Below are positions 1 through 24,226 of a stretch of 64,000 bases of DNA, one piece after another. The stretch's first letter is position 1, and the number at the start of each line of letters is the position of its first letter. The position numbers were made by a program, and so were the translations under genes. Source of the stretch: Antedon mediterranea (Eukaryota; Echinodermata; Crinoidea; Comatulida; Antedonidae); assembly GCF_964355755.1 (NCBI RefSeq), contig NC_092676.1, positions 17,900,288 through 17,964,287 on the forward strand, given 5' to 3'. The notes under the pieces are model-generated. The model was not told the origin of the DNA, ran no database searches, and worked only from the letters and a program-made list of their open reading frames with translations.

Positions 1-526
1 AACATTATCTGAACTGGGCATTCTGTAGATGTTGTCTAAAATATTTCAGCTTGCCAATTTATTTGGGATTTCCCCTAATCCCTTTTCTTATTTTAACTTG
101 TTACCCATTCTAATATAGAACCTTGGGTTATTAGCCAAAACAATGTTCATAGACAGTACTATGTTGTTGTTGTAGTCTTACTAGAACTTGTATGTATTCG
201 TAATTTTGTTATTCTAATATAACAGTGTTTCTGGTAGGTATACTTTTTATCATAAAATAGAATTAAGATGTTCTTAAATGTGTATTTTCCTTTTTTGTTG
301 ATTTAGATACATTTGAAATATTAGATACAACTGAAGTTACAATGTTCATTTTAAACCTATTCTTTTTACACTAATTTGTCTAAATTCGATAAGATACATC
401 AAGACATTTTCTAAGAGGAAAAAATCTTTTCCTAAATTTACATTAAATTTACCATTAGAGGTTTTCTTGAATGTTTGCATTATCTTCTAAATAGTTAACT
501 TTTGATTTGTGACAAAACCTAGAAAC
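1..526. other. AT-rich noncoding stretch, no feature seen
   Basis: No exon, repeat or RNA gene is visible here. The next PIK3C2 exon to the right starts in mid-codon, so this is probably intron sequence of that gene whose upstream exons lie outside the window. That placement is inference. Confidence 0.5.
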
Positions 527-1157
527 TATCTCCGTCAAGTAAATTAATTGTGCTCATGTGGGGACATTTAGGGGATGTTAGGATACTCAAACTAGTTACA
601 TCAAGTTAATTAATTGTGCTCATGTGGGGACATTTAGGGGATGTTAGGATACTCAAACTAGTTACATCAAGTTAATTCATTGTGCTCATGTGGAGGATGT
701 TAGGGGACTCAAACTAGCTCCGTCAAGTTAATTCAATCATTGTGCTCATGTGGGGACATTTAGGGTATGTTAGGATACTCAAACTAGTTACATCAAGTTA
801 ATTCATTGTGCTCATGTGGGGACATTTAAGGGATGTTAGGGGACTCAAACTAGTTACATCAAGTTAATTAATTGTGCTCATGTGGGGACATTTAGGGGAT
901 GTTATTGAACTCAAACTAGTTACATCAAGTTAATTCATTGTGTTCATATGGGGACATTTAGGGGATGTTAGGGGACTCAAACTAGCTCCGTCAAGTTAAT
1001 TCAATCATTGCGCTCATGTGGGGACATTTGGGGATGTTAGGGGACTCAAACTAGTTACATCAAGTTAATTCATTGTGCTCATTTGGGGACATTTAGGGGA
1101 TGTTAGGGGACTCAAACTAGTTACATCAAGTTAATTAATTGTGCTCATGTGGGGATG
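527..1157. repeat. Tandem repeat array, 66-bp unit, about 9-10 copies
   Basis: A unit of about 66 bp repeats head to tail. Each unit has the landmarks TCAAGTTAATTAATTG, GCTCATGTGGGGACATT, TAGGGGATGTTAGG and ACTCAAACTAG. Copies differ by small substitutions and short deletions, and some gain CAATCA after TTAATT. The unit contains two TTAGGGG-like blocks. It probably lies inside an upstream PIK3C2 intron. No protein is expected. Confidence 0.9.
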
Positions 1158-1307
1158 TGCTTCCTCACTTGATTTTTGTACACACTTTTGGTGGATACTA
1201 CATCCAATGATAAAATGTGCTAGGTTTTCACAAATCGGAAGCTCCCTATTATCATTCAATTCTCGGTACTGTATCCAGATTTCTTCAATTTCATAAGAAA
1301 ATTTAGT

Positions 1308-2660
1308 GATACAGCATCACATGTGTATCGCCTAGTTTTATAAACCATAACCTAACCCTTAACGTAACCTTCCATGATACAGCATCTCATGTGTTACACA
1401 TGTATCGCCTAGTTTCATAAACCTTAACGTAACCTTCCATGATACAGCATCTCATGTGTTGCACATGTATCGCCTAGTTTCATAAACCATAACCTAACCC
1501 TTAACGTAACCTTCCATGATACAGCATCTCATGTGTTACACATGTATCGCCTAGTTTCATAAACCTTAACGTAACCTTCCATGATACAGCATCTCATGTG
1601 TTGCACATGTATCGCCTAGTTTCATAAACCTTAACGTAACCTTCCATGATACAGCATCTCATGTGTTGCACATGTATCGCCTAGTTTTATAAACCATAAC
1701 CTAACCCTTAACGTAACCTTCCATGATACAGCATCTCATGTGTTACACATGTATCGCCTAGTTTCATAAACCTTAACGTAACCTTCCATGATACAGCATC
1801 TCATGTGTTGCACATGTATCGCCTAGTTTTATAAACCATAACCTAACCCTTAACGTAACCTTCCATGATACAGCATCTCATGTGTTACACATGTATCGCC
1901 TAGTTTCATAAACCTTAACGTAACCTTCCATGATACAGCATCTCATGTGTTGCACATGTATCGCCTAGTTTTATAAACCATAACCTAACCCTTAACGTAA
2001 CCTTCCATGATACAGCATCTCATGTGTTACACATGTATCGCCTAGTTTCATAAACCTTAACGTAACCTTCCATGATACAACATCTCATGTGTTGCACATG
2101 TATCGCCTAGTTTCATAAACCATAACCTAACCCTTAATGTAACCTTCCATGATACAGCATCTCATGTGTTACACATGTATCGCCTAGTTTCATAAACCTT
2201 AACGTAACCTTCCATGATACAGCATCTCATGTGTTGCACATGTATCGCCTAGTTTCATAAACCATAACCTAACCCTTAACGTAACCTTCCATGATACAGC
2301 ATCTCATGTGTTACACATGTATCGCCTAGTTTCATAAACCTTAACGTAACCTTCCATGATACAGCATCTCATGTGTTGCACATGTATCGCCTAGTTTTAT
2401 AAACCATAACCTAACCCTTAACGTAACCTTCCATGATACAGCATCTCATGTGTTACACATGTATCGCCTAGTTTCATAAACCTTAACGTAACCTTCCATG
2501 ATACAGCATCTCATGTGTTACACATGTATCGCCTAGTTTCATAAACCTTAACGTAACTTTCCATGATACAGCATCTCATGTGTTACACATGTATCGCCTA
2601 GTTTTAAAAACCATAACCTAACCATCTACCTAAAATTACACGATACAGGCACCACATGTG
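1308..2660. repeat. Tandem repeat array, alternating ~65- and ~77-bp units, about 19 copies
   Basis: Each unit begins near CCATGATACAGCATCTCATG and continues with GTTACACATGTATCGCCTAG, TTTCATAAACC and TTAACGTAACC. The long unit form has an extra ATAACCTAACCC segment. Long and short forms alternate through much of the array, so the true period is a dimer. The core is an imperfect inverted repeat, CATGTG and CACATG around a 3-base centre. Divergent end copies are at about 1,310 and 2,640. Confidence 0.92.
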
Positions 2661-3024
2661 ATACACATTAAATACTGAATTTTCTATGATACTGGGAAAA
2701 TATTGTCATATGTATATATTACAACACTAAAGAGGAATAATAATAATTGATACAGCACCGAGCTGTTGTTATATTTCTTTAAAAATATCATTAAATTGTT
2801 TGTACAGTCAACTCTGACTACCAGACTCTCTAAAAACCAGAAACTCTCCCAAAACTAGAGACTTTTATTGATGTCCAAAAAGTTTCAAATTCTTTTTTTT
2901 ACAATTAAAAACACAAAATTTCGAAAAACCAAACATATTAGACCAGCTCAAGGGTATTTGACTTTATTACAATCATTTGAAATATTTAGATTTACTTAAT
3001 AATTCAATGGTTTTTATTAAATAG
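2661..3024. other. Noncoding stretch before the first visible PIK3C2 exon
   Basis: AT-rich sequence ending in a splice acceptor (AAATAG) at 3,024. I see no other feature. It is most likely the 3' end of a PIK3C2 intron. Confidence 0.6.
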
Positions 3025-16314
<13,290 letters not shown>

Positions 16315-16479
16315 GGCAAGCCCAACCTGACTGAATGATTTAGGATTGAGGCCGGCTTTGCTTGTTTTTAATTTGAAACATCTGACTAGCATATTTTAGA
16401 CAGGTCATGTTTGTTGCCATATCTAAACAGCAGAGAAATAACAAAATCCTGGAAGCATGAATTTTAACTGAAACATGCT

Positions 16480-18320
16480 TTTAGATAAGAAACCATTAAC
16501 CTGATGCATTGTAGATAAGATAACACTAGCCTGGTTATGTGTTGAACATGTGACAACACTAATCTAATACAGTATGTGTTGAATATGTGAACACTAGGCT
16601 TGTAAAACATCTTTGTAGACTGGAAAACACTAACCTGGTAAGAAGCATTGTTGATGAGGCACTAGCAAATACAGACAGTTTAGATGAGACAACACTAGTC
16701 TGGTGTGTTGAACATGCAACAACACTAGCTTGTTAACAAGAATTCTGTAAGAGGCAACAATTGCCTGATATTAACAGCCATTGTACTGTAGATGGGACAA
16801 CACTAGCCTGCTAATATGTGTTAAACATGCAACAACACTATCCTGGTATATGTTACACATGTGACAACACTAGCCTGATATTAACAGGCATTGTATGTTG
16901 GATAATATTAGCCTGGTATTGTGAACATTCAAAATCACTAGCCTGGTAATATGTGTTGAAAATGCAACAACACTAAGTGTGTAACAAGCATTGTTAATGA
17001 GAGCACTAGCCTGGTAATATATGTTAAACATGCAACAACACTAGCCTGGTAATGTGTTTTGAACTTACAGCAACACTAGCCTGGTAACAAGCATTGTATA
17101 AGAGGCAACACTATCAATGTGTTGAACATGCAGCAACACTAGACTAATAACAAGCATTTGTGATGAGACAACACTAGCCCGGCAACATGTGTTGAACATG
17201 CAACAACACTAGCCTGGTAACAAGCATTATTGATGAGGCAACACTATCAATTTGTTGAACATGCAGCAACACTAACCTGATAGTTACATACATTGTGAAT
17301 GAGACAACACTAGCCTGATATTACCAGGCATTATAGATGACACAACACTAACCTGGTAATAATGTGTTGAACATGCAGCAACACTAACCTGGTAACAAGC
17401 ATTGCAGATGACAACACTAACCTGGTAATAATGTGTTGAACATGCAGCAACAATAACCTTATAACAAGCATTGTAGATGAGACAACACTAGTCTGATATT
17501 ACCAGGCATTATAGATGACACAACACTAACCTGGTAATAATGTGTTGAACATGCAGCAACACTAACCTGGTAACAAGCATTGTAGATGAGACAACACTAG
17601 TCTGGTAATGTGTGTTGAACATGCAGCAACAACACTAACCTGGTAACAAGCATTGTAGATGAGACAACACTAGTCTGGTAATGTGTGTTGAACATGCAAC
17701 AACACTAACCTAGTAACAAGCATTGTAGATGAGACAACACTAGTCTGGTAATGTGTGTTGAACATGCAACAACACTAGCCTTGGCAATAATGTGTTGAAC
17801 ATGCAACAACACTAACCTGGTAACAAGCATTGTAGATGAGACAACACCAACCTGATATTATTATGCATTATAGATGACACAAAACTAATCTGGTAATGTA
17901 TGTTGAAAATGCAACAACACTAACCTGGTAACAAGCATAGTAGATGAGACAACACTAGCCTCATAATAACAGGCATCGTTGATGAAACAACACTAGCCTG
18001 GTAATGTGTGTTGAACATGCAACAACACTAGCCTTGGTAATAATGTGTTGAAAATGCAACAACACTAACCTGGTAACAAGCATTATAGATGACACAACAC
18101 TAACCGGGTAATAATGTGTTGAACATGCAACAACACTAAACTGGTAACAAGCATTGTAGATAATGAGACAACACTAGCCTGGTATTAACAGGCATCGTAG
18201 ATGAGACAACACTAACCTGGTATTAACAGGCATCGTAGATGAGACAACACTGGTAATATATGTTGAACATGAACCAACATTAACCTGATAACAAGCAGTG
18301 TGGATGTGAAGACTACCCTT
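16480..18320. repeat. Degenerate minisatellite just after the PIK3C2 stop codon
   Basis: A unit of about 70 bp, itself two half-units of about 35 bp, is repeated with many variants. Half-units share CAACACTA(G/A)CCTGGTAA. One is followed by CAAGCATTGTAGATGAGA and the other by TGTGTGTTGAACATGCAA. It begins about 170 bp after the stop codon, so it may be transcribed within the 3' UTR; I cannot place the poly(A) site with certainty. Confidence 0.88.
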
Positions 18321-21161
18321 GTAAACATAGACCTCTATATGGGACAGCAGTGGTAAGATAATTATAGTAGAAACTTCATTTTAAACGACTCAATCATGTA
18401 CAATGTAATCTTGGGATTTTTGGTATACAAAATTAATTGTATTCTCTGCTTATTCACTAATGACCATGGAATTTGTCCAGCTGTTTGCTAATATAGAATT
18501 TGACTCCTTCATATGAATGTTGGACCACTGTGGAGATGTTGGTTTATTATACGAATGAATTATGAACGTTTTCATTTGAAGACACTGCTTTATTCCCAGA
18601 ATTTTCTACCTTTCGTTTTAGTGATTTTTAATTCAAATAAATGTTAATGATATTGGCAATTTATGCCAACTTTATTATATACCGTAGTTTAACAATGTAG
18701 ATAAAATATTTATATGTTTCATTTATATCAATGTATTTTAATTTGCAATATATTATAAATCACGCTAGTATGCTTCTTATTTAGGCCTATTTTATGTACG
18801 TAATGTAAACGGTTGTTACCTAAAGCTAAACTAGTAGGCCTAGTAACCGAGTTAATATATTGATTTTTGTGGCACAGTAGGCTGCTAATACAGTATTGAT
18901 TATTCAATGTCACTATTTTGATTATTAAATGCCATTTTTATTTATCATTTCAAAGCATGGAAATTACGCAATACTTATTTTTCTACATTTAATTCTCATT
19001 TCATACATACCCCGTAAACAAATATAGGCCTACACTGTGTCTTATTTGATATTGTTGTGTTCCAAATGTTTTACGGTTAATGTTTTTAAAATAGTTGATT
19101 ATAAATCAATTTTGCTGTGTTACTTTGTAATTTTACTGTATAAAAAACTTTATAAAGTTTTATAGAAGCTATACTATTATGATTTTTATTATGTAATTAT
19201 TGTCAACGACACGTCTGTGGCCTTAGGATAATGTCAAAATAAAATTCGAAATCAAATATATTAATCTAATATAGTAGGGATTTAAATCAATTATTTTATT
19301 TTGTGTTTTAAGCAAATGAAATAAATAGTTTTTAATTGAAATATTTATGTTTCGAAATGTTCACTTTTTTGTTTATAATTGCAACAACAAAAATTGTATA
19401 TTTTCGTCTCCTTCTGCTTTACGCATTTAAAGAAAAAAGACATAATTCGTAATATGGTCCGCGCATTACCATACAGCTGGAATACTATATATCGGTTTAC
19501 ACATTGGACCACAGTGAACTTCATTTTGTTCGCGGTCAAAATACCAGTAGAAGTGAAAATGGTGTTATGAGTTTTTTTTTGTCACTGGAAGTTATAGCCA
19601 CTGAAAATCGCCAACGTAAAACATGGTTAAACAAAATAACAAATTTACAAACATACTGAGTGGGCCTGATGCAACAACAAACACGTTTTGTTTGTAATTA
19701 TAACGGTAGGCCATAATGTGAAAATGCTAGGCCTACAAATTTAGAGAATTTGAGGCCTATAAAATCGACACGATACGGAAAAAGTTTGCCTCTTGTAAAA
19801 AAAAATGTGATTGAATTGTTTCAATCATATCCGGTGATAGATTCAAATTAAAACTAATTAATTAATTTAGTGTAAATGGAAATTCGATTTAAAATAGACT
19901 ACTGTACACAGCTAACACAATGTACGTCAGTCAGTGCTGTCAAACAGATGCCCAAATAAGGCAATGTGAACGAAACGGTGAAATAGTTTCTTTGCTAGAT
20001 TGGTAGCCGGAATTTTTAGTTTATGAAAGGAAAGAATTAATCATAAAGCGCTATTCGATTTTACGTTACAATTAACCACAATATGTACTAAACGCTCGTA
20101 ATGGGTAATGCGTTATTAATATTATTTAGGTCTATACGTTATCACATGCATATAAATAGGCTTAATTGAGTCATTTAATAAAATACATTTCTTTTTTGTA
20201 TTCACAAGTTCGGAATCTCCACTGATCTGGTCGTTTACAATTCAAGTAAAATAGATCCTCTATTTGCAAACAAAACTTCAAGTTTTCTATGCTGTTTGCT
20301 CAATAACAAACTACTTTTACAATGTGTCAATTTCATTCCTGTCATATCAATATGTTATACAGTATATTTATTATGTCGTTTTGATTATTCTTACACAGTG
20401 ATATTCACCCGCAATAAATGGAATAGTCCAAACATTTGGCTTCCTCTTCTCTTGGGGTTGTGCTGCAGACGACCCCTTGTCCTCTCCGATCGTGTTTACA
20501 CTTTCTAAGGAAGTTTGTTTGCAGATTTCATTTTATTTGGACATCTAACAAGACAGAAAAGTTGTGGATAATTTTGAGGTTAGTACAGTAGCATAAGCAC
20601 TATGAATGTTATATTTGTTTTTCTTGTAACATCTAATACAATATAAAACAATAAAACCACTTTCGTGCAGTTGAGTCGGGAGTTGATTTACGACCAAAAG
20701 CAGTTTAAACATTATTGTGGTGTATTTCTCAACTTAGGGTTTATAAGATTATCATTTATAAAAACACAACGTACTTGTATGGCTTGTTCGTTAATTAAGT
20801 GTCGGTCGGTCAGTTTGTTCTCTGTCATTGCATGTGGATTTTGTGTTTCCGTCCAATTTCATATCTCAAATAAATGTTACGGTATTACATTCTCCGATAC
20901 TCTATCTACTATTGTTGCTTACTATTAAACCAATCATGCTTATCGTTGAATATTCGAGGAGTTAGGTTTTGTTTTCATTACAACTGCGAACTGTCAATGC
21001 AAAGCCATTAATTAAGTTACGGAGTCAGTTTACACCCATGGTCTCATAAAGAGTCTTTTGTATAGCCCTTTACAAGAAGCTTGAATGAAGGACGAGGCCT
21101 ACTTTTATTTATAGGCCTAGCTATTTCCTCCACGCTTTTCACGGAATGAAGGAAGCCAATC
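18321..21161. other. Intergenic region, no gene seen
   Basis: AT-rich sequence with several AATAAA hexamers (for example near 18,637 and 19,239) that could serve PIK3C2 transcripts, and scattered TAGGCCTA palindromes. The short open frames have no recognisable protein pattern. I see no exon in either strand. Confidence 0.5.
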
Positions 21162-21296
21162 TAAAGCTGTCTACACTATCACACTACAGTTTGTAGTTTG
21201 AGAGAAAAAAGTGTGATAGTGATATGACATATCATTCCATATATGGGCACATCACATTTTTTGTCACATAAATGTTGATAGTGTAGACAGAGCTTA
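21162..21296. mobile_element. Foldback MITE, family with GATAGTGTAGACAGAGCTTA ends, copy 1
   Basis: The left end AAAGCTGTCTACACTATC and the right end GATAGTGTAGACAGAGCTTA are inverted repeats with one small indel. The interior holds CATATATGGGCACATCACA, which recurs in two copies inside troponin T introns. The 135-bp length and lack of coding sequence fit a non-autonomous DNA element. Confidence 0.72.
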
Positions 21297-21659
21297 ACTC
21301 GATTGATATAGGCCTATATCTACAGTAGCGTAACAGAAGTGCTGTTTAATGTTCGACAATTCGAACAAAACATGAAACCATGGAGTAAAGAATAAAAAAG
21401 TTCTTTTTTTTTAACTCCAAAGTTTGAATTGTTTATGATTGAAAATTGCGAAATCGAAAAAAAGAAAGATGTAAACGATACCGGTAGCGTATTGCGCACT
21501 TTGCACTGTACGCGACTTGTATTATAGACCATGGAGTAAATACTCCATGTGTAGACTAACATACAATAATAACAATTAGTATTTTTGTCAACGATTATTC
21601 CAGTTTCAATTCTGACTTTTTTGTTTGAATTGAATATTTATATTTAAAGTTTTCTTTTT

Positions 21660-22105
21660 AGTATTAAAAAGGGATATTAATGGCAAACAGGCATACACGT
21701 GTGAAATTTGAATACCTTACAATTAATTCTCGGTATCCAGAGTCCCTCACCTTTAAACACATGTATGCTAGAACTAATGCATTTAAATACTCCCTGTTTG
21801 TTAATTTCCCTCGAATATGGGAATGTATCCCGCATGAAGTTCGTAACAAAGTCCTGTTTAACTTTGGGGGGTTTAGAAGGGATTTGAAAAAAATGTATTA
21901 CTGATATCGAATTCATTTAGACTATCTCTGTGTTTTTATGTCTATTGCGTTTTTCGTACTATTAGTTGGGAAAGCCACTCGACAGTGCAGTTCTTTTGAA
22001 CTGATCCACTTTTGGTTACCCGCAGGTGCTGATAGTACTTTTGTTCTGTTTTATTGAATGATGCCGTACCTTGTTTATGATTTTTGTATGTTACCTGGAA
22101 ATTGA

Positions 22106-22145
<40 letters not shown>
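21660..22145 (+). mobile_element. 5'-truncated LINE: reverse transcriptase C-terminus, 3' UTR and poly(A) tail
   Basis: The frame at 21,680-21,904 ends in a pattern typical of the extreme C-terminus of LINE reverse transcriptase ORFs: RTNAFKYSLFVNFPRIWECI followed by PHEVRN, FGGFRRDLKKMYY and a stop. A 3' UTR of about 200 bp leads to an AATAAA-containing end and an uninterrupted run of 38 A (22,108-22,145). Endonuclease and the RT core are absent. The long pure A-tail suggests a fairly recent insertion. The clade (for example Jockey or Rex1/CR1-like) cannot be fixed from this fragment. Confidence 0.75.
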
Positions 22146-22148
<3 letters not shown>

Positions 22149-24226
22149 GTGTTTAATGCATTTGCTAGACCATCCATTATACAGTAATTACACAACCATA
22201 AGTTTTAAGTGATGGAAGACGAACTCAGGGTCGCGCGTCTATGCTGTACACTCGATTTGATGGTGGAAGTAGTTAGGCCTGTATCAGTGGAAACCATGGA
22301 TACCATTGAAACATTTTACGAAACATGAAATATTTATTTTGTCAGGAGTTACTGCAACAAATTTACATTTTTCTATTAGTTTTCAAAACAAGTTAGATAA
22401 ACAATAAGGATAAACAAAACTTTATTTCAAAAAGTATTGAAATAATAATAGACATACAGTATACTGTTTTAAATACCCACTAGATATGCAATAATAGCCA
22501 TGTTTGTGTGTCGCATCGGCCTAAAGAACCGGTAAACACGACTCCTTTATCTGTATAGGTGACTTAGCATGTTGGTCAATATTGTAAATGTAGGAGCATT
22601 TTTAATAGTTCGACTGTCTAAAATGTCATGTGAATAAATTGTAATGAATAGGCCTACAAGGTTTTACTACTTTACTACGATTGGCATATTTGGATTGCCC
22701 TCGAAAATCTAAGATATCAACAACATTGCCGATCTTGACACGTGTGAATTAACGACTTGGCAATTAAATTGATATACGTGTTTTGACACAAGACTTCAAA
22801 TATGAGCATTTAAGCAGGGATTTAATTTGCAAAAAATGTACATTATGGAACGCCAAAGGCCAATTGAATCATTTAAGAAATTATTTATCGACCTACGTTA
22901 ATCTACCTCCAATTTAAGACCGCTCTACGTAAATCTATCTCCAATTTAAGACCGCTCTACGTAAATCTACCTCAAATTTAAGACCACTCTCAATTTGTGT
23001 CTCATGAAATAATCATCTTGTACAGTAGGGATACCAGTTTCATGTTTCAAAAGTTTTTCCAATTCACAAATTGCACAATTTGAAACAAAAAAGAAGAAAA
23101 AAAAACATATTATGAGCATATGCAAATATCCATTATGTTTTTCCATTTAAGTAGGTCTATATTTTATTCTCACATTCTACGAGTTTGGCAACTTCCGCAG
23201 GTGTTTTACCGATAACTCGTCAAACGTGTCAATTTTCACTATTCCCATGATGGTTGGATCATATGTTCGTGTCTTCAGGAAATTAAAGTTCTCAAAAATA
23301 TACCAAACACTTGAGATAATTATCTTTAAACGCATTTTAAAGGAGACCTTGCAAATTGAATACCTAGTACCCAGTACCCTACAGTATATCTTAGCTTTCC
23401 TATGTACTCATAGGCCTACTTGTCATTCAATAAACGTGTCTAAAAGTTTAACAATTAGGTTAAACTTAAAAAATATTTAGAAATAGGCCTGTTAAGCGTA
23501 TTTCCTTATAAAAAATAACGTTGATTGTTTATGCATACTCTTATTTTCTTTCAACAATGGCCTCGTTAAATTTCCCAAGTAGCAGAATAATAAGTTCAGT
23601 GTCATTAACGATATCAATGTTGATTCGCTGCAGAGAATTTCTTTGTGGTATTAACTATTACTATGTATTAACAGGGAAGAGTTAATTTAACTCTTCCCTG
23701 GTATTAATTAGTAGGTTACACGAGTTTTCTGTGTTTCGAGAATAAACTCATTGAAATATTAATTTGTAAAGGGTTTGGTGTGGGAGAGGATGCTTAGGCT
23801 TATTATGTCACAAATTTTACATTAACTCTACTGCGGTAACCTAATTCTTTTTATGTCATCCTTTTTTGTCTGAAACCATTGTTAAATCAGTAGGCAATGA
23901 AGGACAAGGCACGAAAGCTAAACACTTGAATACTGTATGCCAATTTGCATCTCTTGAGTAGGCCTACGTACGCTATGGAAATTATATTTTTTTTATCCTT
24001 CCACCAGTTAGGAATATACGGTAATTCGCCATGGCACACATTTTTGTTTCGGCTAAATTAATATTCTGTACTATCTGAACGGATATTGTATTTTGACGTA
24101 GGTAGTAGCAAAGAGGTAAATATTTAGCCAGCCACTTTCACTTGAAAGACTCTCGTTCTTTACATTATACACAGGCATCGATCAAATAGTGTGAATCAAT
24201 ACTGCTTTCATTTAACCAAAGATAAA
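22146..24226. other. Intergenic region upstream of troponin T
   Basis: No gene is seen. It holds a three-copy tandem repeat (about 36-bp unit with CGCTCTACGTAAATCTAC and AATTTAAGAC) at about 22,890-22,990 and a perfect palindrome at 23,672-23,700 (14-bp arms CAGGGAAGAGTTAA, 1-base centre). The last few hundred bases should contain the troponin T 5' UTR and promoter; I see no decisive TATA box. Confidence 0.5.
23672..23700. repeat. Perfect 29-bp palindrome
   Basis: Arms CAGGGAAGAGTTAA and TTAACTCTTCCCTG flank a single T. It lies about 530 bp upstream of the troponin T start codon. No function is assigned. Confidence 0.85.

Noticed and set aside
527-2660. CRISPR-like array
   Set aside because: The repeats are contiguous tandem units without unique spacers, in an animal genome.
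18350-21160. Short frames such as 20,296-20,508 and 20,665-20,928
   Set aside because: No domain, no splice context and composition like the surrounding AT-rich DNA; consistent with chance.
21677-21916. Minus-strand frames of 61 and 79 residues
   Set aside because: They are antisense shadows of the LINE reverse transcriptase C-terminus.
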